NCBI RefSeq assembly: GCF_021130785.1
Contig: NW_025776251.1
Span: 62,001 to 126,000, forward strand
From: Homalodisca vitripennis
Lineage: Eukaryota > Arthropoda > Insecta > Hemiptera > Cicadellidae
Length of the DNA: 64,000 nt
Reading direction: 5' to 3'
Part shown: piece after piece, positions 21,757-33,183 of the stretch
How positions within the stretch are numbered: position 1 is the first letter of the stretch
Layout: every line of letters starts with the position of its first letter
The notes under the pieces: model-generated
The model's database searches: none
What the model was told of the DNA's origin: nothing
Seen by the model: only the letters and a program-made list of their open reading frames with translations
Translations under genes and position numbers: made by a program

Positions 21757-22707
21757 ATAGATTATTGTAGAGCTTCTCTATATACAACATTTGACGTTAA
21801 ATTATTTTCAGGTAGCAAAATATACTAATGGTTGGGAGCTCCGACCCGTGATAGAGCAACGTAAAGTTTCCCATGCGTAAAACATTCTTTTCGTAACTCA
21901 ATTCCAACTAATTTGAATGGTTGGCCCTGGGATTTGTTTATCGTTAGTGCTAAAGAAATTCTTACTGGAAATTGGAGCCTTTTGAAGGGTATAGGCGATA
22001 CTCAATTGTCATTGCTTAATGCCAATTGTGAAACACGGCATTGCAACTGAACCGTTCAAGGTAGGATAAAACTAATCTTGATTACTATCAAATTAGTATA
22101 GAATAACCTCCAATAAATAAAAGAATCAAAACATGTGAAATAATATAAAGATATTCCTAACCAGAGCCTTCCCTTGTTACGTACCGTACAGAGCTCGCTG
22201 CTCTAAAATAAACTTAAACAAGTAAGACAAAAAAGAAGAGAAACTGTAGTGTTTGTAAAAACTGAGAAAAGAAATCGGAAAGGAAAGGAAAAAATTATAT
22301 ATGAATAGGGAGACCAGGAGATTAACTGTCAACTAAGAAGAGATTCAATCTGAAACCAGTAAAAATGTCAGACAATTTAAACCAAAGGCGATGTTCACTA
22401 TGTCCCAATCTGCTATTGCTGACACGGACCTATTGCGACTAAACCGTTCAAGGTAGAATAAAAGACCAATCACGATAGTTATCAACGTATGATAGAATAA
22501 CCACCAAGAAATTAAAAGAATCAAAGACAGGTGAAATAATAAAAAAACTTTTACTTTTCATAGTCTGCCTATTTTGCTCTGTTGAGTACCGTACAGACCT
22601 CGGTGCTCCATCCCTCACTGCCATCTCTGTCCCTAACTATTGGTAAATTTTAACGTGTTTTCGACTTATTTTGAGGGGTTTAAAACGAAAAAATTCCGGT
22701 TTTCAGA
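21757..22707. repeat. Interspersed repeat copy A (Helitron-related, ~950 bp)
   Basis: This segment is closely matched, in the same orientation, by 31041-31988. Similarity ends abruptly after GGTTTTCAG at both sites. It contains the tail of a Helitron helicase and an internal diverged direct duplication: 22046-22207 resembles 22436-22610 (shared ACCGTTCAAGGTAG, GTACCGTACAGA). Its left edge was broken by the Harbinger insertion. Confidence 0.88.
21762..22010 (-). pseudogene. Helitron helicase C-terminal fragment (copy A)
   Basis: The minus strand reads [20 protein letters not shown], then [28 protein letters not shown] and NVVYREAL before a stop at 21762-21764. [10 protein letters not shown] and LYVALSRVG are the last helicase motifs of PIF1-type Helitron RepHel proteins. 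One internal stop (TAG) follows the SRVGAPNH block. Only the final part of the protein is present and no Rep domain is seen. Confidence 0.85.
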
Positions 22708-22708
22708 A

Positions 22709-23500
22709 TTCATCGTCAATATTCCTCGTCAAACCTTAAGTAACAAATTGAATAATAAGCATGACCTAAATGTGGGGAGGGCAATGATATGTTCTACTGA
22801 CGAAGAAATATCATTTGCTCAGCATTGCATTCACTGTGGAGAAATGGGTATTCCCCAAGCAATTATTTGGATTCATCTAAAAACTCTGTTCCGTGTTTCA
22901 AAAACAACATGCCCGGCTATGAATGGGGGAAAAGCAGTTATGAAGAAGAAACAAGAACATCTTTCAAACACTTTTTGAAAAACGTTGATGTACCACCATC
23001 AAATGTTTTAATTTTGATGAAACTGGTTTTCACGATAATCCATCATCAAAAAAGCTTCTTTTTCCCAGAACACTCCGGCATCCGGAAAACATACTAAATC
23101 AAACTAAAACTTGTTATACAACCGTATTTTGTGGAAATGCCAAGGGACAACTTTTACCTCAATATTTCATTTTTAATGGAAAACAAAAATGGGGGACTGG
23201 CTGATAAATGCGCCCACAGGACCACGTATGAACGTCTCAGACAGTGGCTGGATAGACCAAGGTGTTTTTGAGGATTGGCTAGTCTTTTCTTGTCTTGGAT
23301 AAAAACAAACAAGTTAATCTGGAAGGATAGTTTTGCTATGTGATAATTTGTCATCTCATATTACAATGAAGGCTTTGCGTTTATGTGAGGCAAACAATAT
23401 CACTTTCTTATGCTTCCCCCCTAATGCCACCCATCGATGCAACCTTTAGATCTCACTTATTTTGCATAACTGAAAACACACTGGAGATCAGTTTTGAATG
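22709..23500 (+). pseudogene. pogo/Tigger-like (DDE_1) transposase remnant
   Basis: Decayed blocks appear in order across several frames: VNIPRQTLSNKLNNKHDL (helix-turn-helix type start), NNMPGYEW, DVPPSNVL with a DETGF-like motif near 23015, TTVFCGNAKGQLLPQYF, DSGWIDQGVFEDWL, LCDNLSSHITMKAL (catalytic Asp region) and FPPNATH. This order is that of pogo-type transposases. Many stops and shifts make it non-functional. Its 5' edge coincides with the end of the Helitron-related repeat, which suggests it interrupted or replaced that sequence. Confidence 0.75.
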
Positions 23501-23599
23501 GATGAAGAACAACAGCAGAGGGTAAGAAAAAAATAGCCCTTCCTAAACGTACATTTGTGGGTGTGGTAAAAGAAACCTTGAACAGAGGATCCGAAAATG

Positions 23600-23840
23600 T
23601 TGACCATATCGTATCCCCTACTCAGGGCTCCGCTCCTTCCTCACGTCCTCTACAGAGAGGCCAGCAACCACAGGTGGTCGCAGATCTAAGGACCCAGCTT
23701 CCCTGAGACTCAAGGCCAGGCATTTTCCCGACACCATCCCTGCCACAGACAAGAAGGACATGCCCAGGAGAGCATGCCACGTCTTAAGACGTTTACACAT
23801 GTTGTGCCATAGAGGAGTAATCACGTCTTGAGCCGGTTTC
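23600..23840 (+). pseudogene. Possible piggyBac C-terminal remnant
   Basis: The plus strand shows RLKARHFPDTIPATDKKDMP followed by RRACHV, which resembles the linker before the C-terminal Cys finger of piggyBac-type transposases. The finger itself is not intact in any frame. A minus-strand frame over the same bases is probably a shadow. Confidence 0.35.
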
Positions 23841-24334
23841 ATCGGGAAATATTACTGTTTCATTTACCGGTCTGTTATTATTACTAATTTACTGTATTAA
23901 TAGTAAATTTTACCAATTATACCTAAAATATAATATACTAGTATTAATAATAAAACCCTTTTGTAATGGGAATCTACTATAAAAGAACTAGTAGTAATAT
24001 ATATTTCCTCTAGTCTGCATTTAGAAACTCCTAATTTGTCTGCATTTCGGTAGCGGTCCTGCTGTCTAGTATGAATAAGTAACGCTAAAGGTTATATGTT
24101 TTCCCGCTAGTGTGTGTGATAATTCACTGATGGCTGGCTAATCACATTGTTTACGCTATACACCTGTTCCAATCCCGCCATTTCTACTGTTGTGCTAATA
24201 AAGGCTGTTTTCACGGCGCTTGTTCAGTTGAATACATTTCTTAGTGATTGATTTTATTTCTTAACTGTGATACATGTAAATTATTAGTTTTTGCTAGGAT
24301 CATAATATTTTTGCGACAAATATATTCTTGTAAC
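23841..24334. other. AT-rich gap
   Basis: No coding or structural feature recognised. It lies between two piggyBac-like remnants and could be element 5' sequence. Confidence 0.35.
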
Positions 24335-24822
24335 ATGAATGACGATCCTGATTTATTACTTAGAAGTGAAGAAATCAAACGCGAGATTGAAGGTTATAGT
24401 GAGGGGGCGCTTTTCATTCTGATTCTGATGTGTTATGTGACAACAATGAAGAAGATGACTCAAATATTATGGACATGGACATTGATTATAATGTTGAACA
24501 AATTGAATGTGGTATACTTGATGAAAAGGCTACAGTTGTACCGGTGGCGGCAAGTCCAAATCAAACCATTCATCCTCATCCATCATTCATCCATGTCGCA
24601 GTTGTAAATGGGAGCATAATGGTCATTTTCACAATAAAATATTTACATTTGATGAATCCAATACAGGCCTACTTTCTGATCTGGAAAATGGCTCTAATAA
24701 GGAGATTGATATTTTTCATAAATATTTTGATTGGGATCTAGTTTCACACATAACTGATGAAACTAATAAGTATGTTAGGATTATCTTGGAAGACGGTGGA
24801 AATATTACTCCAGGCCCCTAAG
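24335..24822 (+). pseudogene. piggyBac transposase N-terminal fragment
   Basis: ATG 24335 opens MNDDPDLLLRSEEIKREIEG. After a shift near 24408 the acidic stretch continues (HSDSDVLCDNNEEDD). A second shift near 24610 leads to WEHNGHFHNKIFTFDESN and FHKYFDWDLVSHITDETNKY, a good match to the N-terminal domain of piggyBac-type transposases. The catalytic core is missing. Two frameshifts are needed to read it. Confidence 0.7.
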
Positions 24823-26190
24823 TAGGGTGTTCGCATATTCGAGAATAAGCGTATTTCGGGAACAGGTTAAGTCCGAACATTCGATGAGGAATCTGGGCGA
24901 GCTTTTAAAAGAAATATTAATCTTGCAGGAATTTTTTTCCTTAATTATTTTTTTATACGATAATGTCATAGTTATCTTGGAGTAAATAACGTGCAAAAAT
25001 TTCATTTACACAGGTCAATCAGTTCTCGAGATATCGTGCGGGCACCTAGTTTCTAGGGTTAACACCGATTAAGGCAATAAAGGTGCAAGATTTTCTCTGT
25101 TTGTTGTAGTTTTATGAATAAAGAAAATTAGTTTGATCTGAAGAAAAACTCACCAAAAGAATTATAAATTAAGAAACTAAGGTTAAATGTCATTTACACA
25201 GCAAGGGTTAACTTGACCAGATGTTTATTACTGTGTTCTAAATTGAGGCAAAAGATATATCGCAGATTTATTAACGTGTATTAGAAAATATATTTGCCAT
25301 AGGTCAATTAATATAAGAGAAATTGTCTTGTAAGGCTATTGCAGTTTCAAAAACTAAGTAAGAATGAGCATATATAATTCGACATTGTTTACGCACGTTA
25401 TTGAGTTTTTCCTAGATAGTCACATATATCTAATTATTGAATAACATGTTCGTGGTTGTAATAAGGTTCATCCTTAATAACTGTAGGTGAGAAAACTTAA
25501 TCGTACGTTGGTTAGCGGATGATGTATTTAATGTTACACGAGGTTGGCAGCTTATTAGGAAATTGTGATTTAAATTATTCTATTTGAGCGTTGGTAAAAC
25601 ACGTATTTGTTTAGTATCCTCTATTTGTTATCGTCACATATAAGCATGCAAATATAGAATAATATAATAAGTAAATTAGAAGTAAGGCAATGCCGAGAAA
25701 GCTGAAAATAATACATGGTTTATCATGTCTCGCTTCAAGTTGAAAATATGGGCAATTAAAGAGAAACATATAGGCCGTTGGAATAAAAAAATCAGATAAA
25801 TAGCAATTTGAAGCAAAACTTTTCTTTTTGCACCGTGGTTGTCCAATGCTTCTTACAATAGTATATAGCCAATCTCAATACAGAGAGTCCGGATAATGCT
25901 TCAAAATATTTAGAAAATTCTGTGGTTAAAGTTGATACCTCTTAGTGGAACAATTTCGACAGTTGCAATTAGAAATATTTACTGGTCCGTAATTGTGTAT
26001 TGATTGATATTAAAAGTTATTATACTTTTGATTGCGTGTTAGTTCTCCAATGGTTACAATTTTTGCGTGGTTTATTCAGTCTCATTGAGACCATATATTA
26101 TTGCCACATTAACTAATATTGTTCTCGCATAAAGATTTAGTGGTACATATACTCGTGTCAAATTATTTGCTAGCAACTTATAGTCGATAA
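24823..26190. other. AT-rich non-coding stretch
   Basis: About 1.4 kb in which I find no frame, RNA gene or repeat family that can be supported. Confidence 0.4.
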
Positions 26191-26194
26191 AACT

Positions 26195-26745
26195 GTTTTT
26201 TGTCCGTTAGTTTGTCAATGCTTGAAATGCAAGCTTAACGTATCCAGTCTCGCCACGGGGAGGCCGGCAAACACGGAGACCATATACTATTAACAGAATT
26301 ACAGATATCGTCGATTAATGATGTTCACTCATATCGTGTACAAATTTGTATATTTAGTTCTGTATATACTTGTGACAAATGGCTTGGTAATAACAAACTA
26401 TTTGTTATATTGGTAATATCGGGTTTGTTATTACTTATTACTTTTTCTAATAATATAAATGTTATTATATTACATTTATATTTTGGTAATAACTTATTGT
26501 TGTTGAAACTGTTATTTGCCCGTTAGTTTGTCAATGCTTTAAATGTAAGCACGACATATCCAGTCTCGCCACGGGGAGACATGGAGACCATATCTTATGA
26601 ACAGGAAACTTATTTACATCGACGAGGAGTTTTTTTTGGCAGATCCCCTAGCCTACTGCCAGAGTCAATCACAACGGGGAGGTTTGGTTTGGCAGGCCCC
26701 CTAGCCTACTGCCAATGTCAATTACAACAAGGAGTTTGGTTTGGT
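26195..26745. repeat. Nested direct repeats
   Basis: A block of about 80-100 bp containing GTTAGTTTGTCAATGCTT, CCAGTCTCGCCACGGGGAG and GGAGACCATAT occurs at about 26205-26290 and again at about 26515-26598. A second, shorter tandem pair (unit about 55 bp, core CCCCTAGCCTACTGCCA) fills 26637-26743. No coding content. The origin is not recognised. Confidence 0.75.
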
Positions 26746-27223
26746 TGGTATATCCGGAGAGCCTAAAGCATATAACGCGCCTTTGGCGGAGCAATTTCCG
26801 AAATAGGGGGTTCTGCGGCAGAAAACAGTGATTTCGTGCTATAGTATAAGAAATACCCGAAACTGCGCAACACATTTTGTCACAGTTCAGTCACTGTGTT
26901 CTGTAAAACGGTCGAGGGAGGAAAATTACTAAAAAGTTATATTTTCTCTTATCAAATACTAATATATAAACAAGTATCTAACTCTCCAGTTATCGTTAAA
27001 TTCGCGTTTTACGTCTTTTTATTTACAGTCAATATCGCAGTAAATACTCATTGTGGAAGTACAATCTTTGGAGATTTATTTTCCATGTTTTAGTCTGTAT
27101 ATATAAGGTGGTGTCACTCAATTTTCCTACCCTTATAGTTAAATACATAATTAGTAAAATGTTAAGAAAAAGTATCAGAAGCAGTCTTTCACAAATACCC
27201 CCTCTAGTTGGAGATTACATGGA
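26746..27223. other. AT-rich stretch up to the hAT target duplication
   Basis: Small open frames only. No supported feature. Confidence 0.4.
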
Positions 27224-27766
27224 AGTTTCGGTAGTGATGGTCGTTACAGAACGTAATAGGATTTAATAACACTATTACCACGTAGTAGCCGTCACCGTTG
27301 TAATAGGTTACAACAAACACCCTATTATTTTTGTCACGTAAACATAACAGTTACTTAGTAAACGGCTATCTGAGAAACAGTCTGGATCTGTCACTTCTAC
27401 CCATCACCCTATTACAAAAACTACGAGTAATACGGAACGAACGGTGTGTCACTGACACTGGATTCGTTACGTTACCGCTGTCACTATATTTGAGTTTTGT
27501 CACGTCATTCACACGTGATTCACAGACCATTCGTGTCGTGTTATGACACGAAAACTTCAATGCACTTGCGTTCTGACTCTGAGGGCTACTATCGTGTTTG
27601 TGCATTTCAAGTTGGTTATTGACAGTTCTAACCGTATTAATAGTTTAATAGTAGTGTTTTGGACTTTTTCCACTAGTTTTATACATTAATAAAATTGTGT
27701 TTAATAGTTTCACTCAGTTTTTGTAGTTAATATCTTTAATTTTGTGTGACTGGTGTGTGAAACAAA

Positions 27767-29875
27767 ATGAACAGAAAACAGAAGACTAGTTATTTGTGGT
27801 CTTACTTCACAACTACGGATCCCGTAAGTAAAATTGCTAGGTGCGATTTATGTGGTCAATTGGCAAGTTTTAAAACTACAGTTTCTAACCTTAGAAAGCA
27901 TTTAGAAAGAAAACATACCACTGTTGCTTTGCCACCGCCAGGAGGGAAACACTTACCGGTATCAAATGTGGTTGAACCCCTTGCTGTTCCTTCTTTGGCC
28001 TCTACTTTAAACAGGACTACATCGAACACCAACATTGCCATGCAGAATGTAAATTCTGACAACATTGCCACTAATAGTTCAATGTGTAATATTGTACCAA
28101 ATAACCAACCAAGCATTAGGTCCTTCATACCTCAGCAGAAAAAAATTAGTGAAACCCAAAAGAAGAAACTAGACAAGCTCCTCTTAAATGTGTTTGTTCA
28201 AGATTACCAACCCTTTTCAGTAGTAGAGGACGAAGGTTTTAAAAAGTTCGTCAATGGTCTAAATCCAAACTATGTTCTGCCAAACAGAAAAACCATTTCA
28301 TCTTCTATGATACCAGCAGAATATGAGATGTGTTTGAATGCTGTTCGACAAGAAATGCTAACAGTATCAAATGTTACTTTGACAACTGACACTTGGACCT
28401 CTTCAAACACAGAGAGTTATATGGCTCTAACTTCCCACCACATTTCTAACGATTTTGAATTAAAATCAATTTTACTTGAGTGTTCTGTCATCAGATCTTC
28501 TCATACAAGTGTAAACTTGGCGGTAGAAATAGACAAAATTGTAAAAAAATTTCACCTTGAAGGCAAAATCATGATCATTGTCTCTGACAATGCCAGTAAT
28601 ATTGTAGGGGCTATAACTAATGAACTAAAACTAAAACACTTCGGATGTTTCGCCCATACAATTAATTTAATTTTGCAGGATGCATTGAAGGTTTGTCAGA
28701 GCTTAACAGATCGCATAAAAGCTATAGTTTCTCATTTTAAAAGAAGCACTAGTGCTACAGAGAAGCTAAGGGAAGTACAGAAAAATTTGGGACTGGAACC
28801 CAAAAAACTAGTTCTACAAGTAGCTACAAGATGGAACTCAACATTTTATATGTTGCAAAGAATTTCAGAGTTGAAGGATGCTGTTAAAACGACAGTGGCT
28901 TTAATCAATAAAGAAATTCCAGTGCTCACCGAAGATGAATGGAAGACTTGCTCCGAATTGGTAATGGTTCTGGAACCATTTGAAGAAGTAACCAGAAATA
29001 TCTCTGGGGAAAATTACCTTACAGCTAGCCAAGTGATTGGATTTATCAATGGACTAGTTTCTGTCTGCAATAAAATGAGAAAAGAAACCCTAAGCGAAGT
29101 CTCCAAACGTGTAGTTGATGAATTGCTCAAAGGACTAAAAACCAGATTTTCTAACATTGAAAACAGCAAGACTATAGCTTTGGCGACGTTGTTAGATCCA
29201 CGTTGCAAGCTTGCAGTATTTTCAGATGAAAAATCAGCTGGATCCATAAAAACCTACTGCACTGAGCTCATGTCAGCCATATGGAGCAAGAAGACAAGCA
29301 CTTCTGTGACGTCTGTCAGTGGAAGTCAGGAAAAAGACGATGGAAATCAGCCTCTTACAAAACAGGCAAAGTTTTCTATCTGGGCAGACCTTGATAAGAT
29401 GATAGCATCCAAGAAACCGTCAGGTACGTTAAAATATATTAATCTGTAAACCATATTAAATTGGGTTTAAAAAACACTTTATTATCCACTTAAAATAATT
29501 GTATTTTCAGGGTTAAAGGCATCTGCTGTCATATTCAATTACGTGTTAAAACACTTTATTATCCACTTACAATAATTCATTGTATTTTCAGGTTCAAAGA
29601 CATCTGCTGCAATTGTTGAAATGAACCGTTATTTAGACGAGGAATGCATCGGACGCTCAGAAAACCCACTACTGTGGTGGAAACAAAATGAAGTTTTTTA
29701 CCCTCTGTTGTCACAAGTTGTAAAAAAACATTTTTGTGCAGTGGCAACATCGGTCCCCTGTGAGAGATTATTCTCAAAAGCAGGATACATAATTACAGAA
29801 CGACGTACCAGATTATCAGGGAAACGATGTGAACAACTGTTGTTTTTAAATGCTAACAGATATTTAGTGCAATAA
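27767..29875 (+). CDS. hAT transposase with BED finger, two exons
   Basis: Joining 27767-29423 (donor GTACGT) to 29592-29875 (acceptor TTTTCAG) gives 646 residues without interruption. The BED zinc finger is at residues 26-50 (C26-x2-C29 and H45/H50). The catalytic fold has LTTDTWTSS (Asp208), IIVSDNASNI (Asp274), GCFAHTINL and RWNST. Exon 2 holds the hAT dimerisation region with SVPCERLFSKAG, which supplies the catalytic Glu, and RTRLSGKRCEQLLFL. The protein would excise and integrate the element. The start ATG has a good context and no upstream in-frame Met. Without splicing, exon 1 alone would stop at 29447-29449 and lose the last catalytic residue. Everything needed for activity appears present. 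Confidence 0.92.
29424..29591 (+). other. hAT intron with duplicated 3' splice region
   Basis: The intron holds two related copies of its own 3' end. AACACTTTATTATCCACTTA and TGTATTTTCAG occur at about 29472-29510 and again at about 29550-29591, each followed by a version of the exon 2 start (GGTTAAAGGCATCTGCTG and GGTTCAAAGACATCTGCTG). Only the second acceptor continues into the conserved coding region. Confidence 0.75.
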
Positions 29876-30485
29876 GTTTTTTTAGTTGTTCTTAGTTTAG
29901 TTTTCTTATTATATGTCAGGCAAACTGTGTTAAGAGCTGTTGTTTTATAATGCCGACATATTTTTAGTACAAGTTTTTTTAGTTGTATATTTTTACTTGC
30001 ATATTGTAGTTGTAATATACTTTGTATATTTTTTCAATACGTTGTATCTCATAAATTACATTCTAAAAGGTATTGGCTTATCAACTTTATAGCCCTGGTT
30101 TAAGACTTAATAGTAACTTAACTTAAGTAAATTTTAAATGACACACTAGTTCATAAGCAATTTAGAATTACGAATAATAATATGTTTTAGTATTGCAACT
30201 CTAACCTGTAATTTCAAAAATTAAGTTGAATTATCAGTGTTTGCGGTGACGGGTGTTTGCTGAAGTTACGAGAGCTACGGCTGTAACGTAACTGTCACCA
30301 TTAAATAATATGGTGACAGTGACAGACCGGCCGAGCGCGAGCGGAGCCACAGCGCCAGGCGGAGCCGGAGCTGTCCCGTAATAGGTGACAAAAATAATAG
30401 GCTACTGGAACCTATTACGGCTCCGTCACGTAACGTTGGAACCTATTACGTCAAAGTAACCGTAATTTCCATCACTAAGTTTCGG

Positions 30486-31034
30486 TTGTAATTTATTTCA
30501 TCTATACGAGTAGTCACACAACTGAAGCACACTTGATGAAAGACTTTCATTCCCGGCCGTATATAGTTCCATGCCTTCTAAGCTCAAAATGAATGGAAAG
30601 CAGGTCGTAACCTTTTGCAAATTGCAAGGACAATTACGAGTACGCCCACAGCCGGAAGTAACATAAGATTAAGATAAACATAACAAAACACGAAAAATTT
30701 ATGTTTTTTTATTCATCAAAACTTATTCTGTATGATTACTGATATCGCTAAAAGAATACGATGATATTATTATAAATAGCGGTCGCCCGCAGCTCCGCCC
30801 GCGTGGATGTCGGTTACAGTTGCAATAAACCTACCCAGGAAAGACATGGTCAGCAAAATGATTCCCAGGTCAATTCACAGACACCAAAACTAACATCGAC
30901 GACGCAGTCATTATCCGCAGGCTGCACAGATTGTCTTTCTGTGGATGTTTAAGTTGTTAATGATGAAAATATTTAAATGTAAGTAATACTAAGTTTTCAC
31001 TTCAGTCGGTAGTCCCGCAGTGCAGATTATTATT
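30486..31034. other. Non-coding stretch between hAT element and repeat copy B
   Basis: No supported feature apart from CGCAGTGCA near 31015-31023, which matches the left flank of the Harbinger insertion. Confidence 0.4.
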
Positions 31035-31988
31035 TAGGATAGATTATTGTAGAGCTTCTCTATATACAACATTTGACGTTAAATTATTTTCAGGTAGCAA
31101 AATATACTAATGGTCGGGAGCCCAGACCCGTGATAGGGCAACGTAAAGTTTCCCATGCGTAAAACATTCTTTTCGTAAATCAATTCCAACTAATTTGAAT
31201 AGCTGGCCCTGGGATTTGTTTATCGTTAGTGCTAAAGAAATTCTTACTGGAAATTGGAGCCTTTTGAAGGGTATAGGCAATACTCAGTTGTCATTGCTTA
31301 ATGCCAATTGTGAAACACGGCATTGCAACTGAACCGTTCAAGGTAGGATAAAACTAATTTTGATTACTATCAACTTGGTATAGAATAACCACCAATAAAT
31401 AAACGAATCAAAACATGTGAAATAATATAAAGATATTCCTAACCAGAGCCTTCCCTTGTTACGTACCGTACAGAGCTCGCTGCTCTAAAATAAACTTAAA
31501 CAAGTAAGACAAAAAAGAAGAGAAACTGTAGTGTTTGTAAAAACTGAGAAAAGAAATCGGAAAGGAAAGGAAAAAATTATATATGAATAGGGAGACCAGG
31601 AGATTAACTGTCAACTAAGAAGAGATTCAATCTGAAACCAGTAAAAATGTCAGACAATTTAAACCAAAGGCGATGTTCACTATGTCCCAATCTGCTATTG
31701 CTGACACGGACCTATTGCGACTAAACCGTTCAAGGTAGAATAAAAGACCAATCGCGATAGTTATCAACGTAGGATAGAATAACCACCAAGAAATGAAAAG
31801 AATCAAAGACAGGTGAAATAATAAGAAACTTTTACTTTTCATAGTCTGCCTATTTTGGTCTGTTGAGTACCGTACAGAGCTCGGTGCTCCATCCCTTACT
31901 ACCATCTCTGCCCCAAACTATTGGTAAATTTTAACGTGTTTTCGACTTATTTTGAGGGGTTTAAAACGAAAAAATTCCGGTTTTCAGA
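31035..31988. repeat. Interspersed repeat copy B (Helitron-related)
   Basis: Second copy of the 21757-22707 sequence in the same orientation, with scattered substitutions and few indels. It includes the same diverged internal duplication. After 31988 it continues into sequence not present after copy A. That flank, about 31989-32120, resembles non-coding DNA. Confidence 0.88.
31044..31295 (-). pseudogene. Helitron helicase C-terminal fragment (copy B)
   Basis: Same helicase tail as copy A, including the [16 protein letters not shown] counterpart, LYVALSR and NVVYREAL, ending at 31044-31046. The frame differs slightly from copy A: Gly becomes Trp in SRVG and other residues change. The stop after the SRV block is shared with copy A, so it predates the duplication. 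Confidence 0.8.
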
Positions 31989-32129
31989 CTTTTCCCGGTG
32001 GTTTCACGGCAAAAGCCAACTACGTGCCAAATTTCGTGTTTCCAGCACTTCTAGAAGTACCTTAGAATTTGTATACGTGAGTGAGTTACACATGCGGCTG
32101 TATATATATTAGATAGATTTCCAAAAAAA

Positions 32130-33005
32130 CCTTCCGATCCCAAACTTAAGCACAAATGACGTGTACTACAGAAGGCAATTGTCTTTTTTCATGTTCAATA
32201 TTCATGAACTCCCCAGTAAGAAATAATTTTTTTTCACATATGATGAAACAGTAGCCAGAAAGGGATCAAACGAAGTTACATCAATGTTGTATCACTATTT
32301 AACATGCTTAATGAATCCTAATGTTCGCCATTTAAAAATCTTCTGCGACTCGTGTGGCGGGCAAAACAAAAACTATTGTGTATTTAAGTTTTTGTATTCA
32401 GTTGTGCATCACTTAGATATCTTGGATACTGTATCAGTAATTTATCCTATTCGGGGACACACACACACCTCGAATGTGACAAAAATATGGCCCTTATTAA
32501 CCAAAAATCACCTTGTGAGACTTCTGATGATTGGAGGGACGAAATTAGAAAATCCCGTTCAAAACCTGAACCCTTTGTTGTTATTGACTGTAAGCAAGAC
32601 ATGTTTTATTCGTGGAATGAAAACTTATCAAATTTTTTTCCCAAATCTTGCCCTTTTCCAACACGACCACTTAGGGAGTTAAAAGTCACCAAAGAAGAAG
32701 TTGGACATTTTTTGCACAGAGACTCATTTTCAGGAGCATTTACTGCAAGTAGTGTGCTAAAAAAACCCGTGAGAAGATCTAAACAAGTGAAAACTTCCTC
32801 TAACCCTAATGTTGAGCCAACACCATACAACACAGATCTCTTAAAACCTATGTATGCTGGCCCGTTACCGGTAAGCCAGGCTAAGTTTCAGGACTTGATG
32901 CATCTTAAACGCTTCTGCAATCCAGTGGGAAAAGAATTTTTGGAAAATATTACCCCTGCTATTCAAGTTGAGAGTGAATCCGAAGTGGATGACGAAGACA
33001 ACTAA
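32130..33005 (+). pseudogene. DUF7869-like protein remnant
   Basis: The plus strand reads LPIPNLSTNDVYYRRQLSFF, then a stop near 32225, then FFFTYDETVARKGSNEVTSM and IFCDSCGGQNKNYCVFKF. Near 32470 the frame slips within an AC-repeat (PIRGHTHT), and the other frame resumes CDKNMALINQKSPC, VVIDCKQDMFYSWNE, FPTRPLRELKV and HLKRFCNPVGKEF to a stop at 33003-33005. These blocks match the C-terminal half of the DUF7869 family, a multi-copy group in insects that is probably transposon-derived. Its biochemical role is unknown to me. One stop and one slippage-type frameshift inactivate this copy. Confidence 0.75.
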
Positions 33006-33183
33006 AAGAGATTTTGTCTATGTGTTTATTTTACTGAACATTTGACTTGCTTTTTTACACTATATGACTTAATATTAATTATTCTTTCTCTAATGTTTTA
33101 ATACAGACTGAGTTTTTCAATACAACCAGGAGTATGTTATTGAATTAACCTAACCTATTAACCAACTTAATAAAGAATACGAT

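Larger units (their letters stand above)
27232..30477 (+). mobile_element. hAT element, complete, with 8-bp target duplication
   Basis: The ends begin TAGTGATGG and finish CCATCACTA. AGTTTCGG lies directly outside both (27224-27231 and 30478-30485), a perfect 8-bp duplication as expected for hAT. The inverted repeats continue with interruptions through GTAATAGG-type blocks, and CCTATTAC/GTAATAGG motifs recur in the subterminal regions. The element is 3246 bp and carries one spliced transposase gene without visible lesions. Confidence 0.93.
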
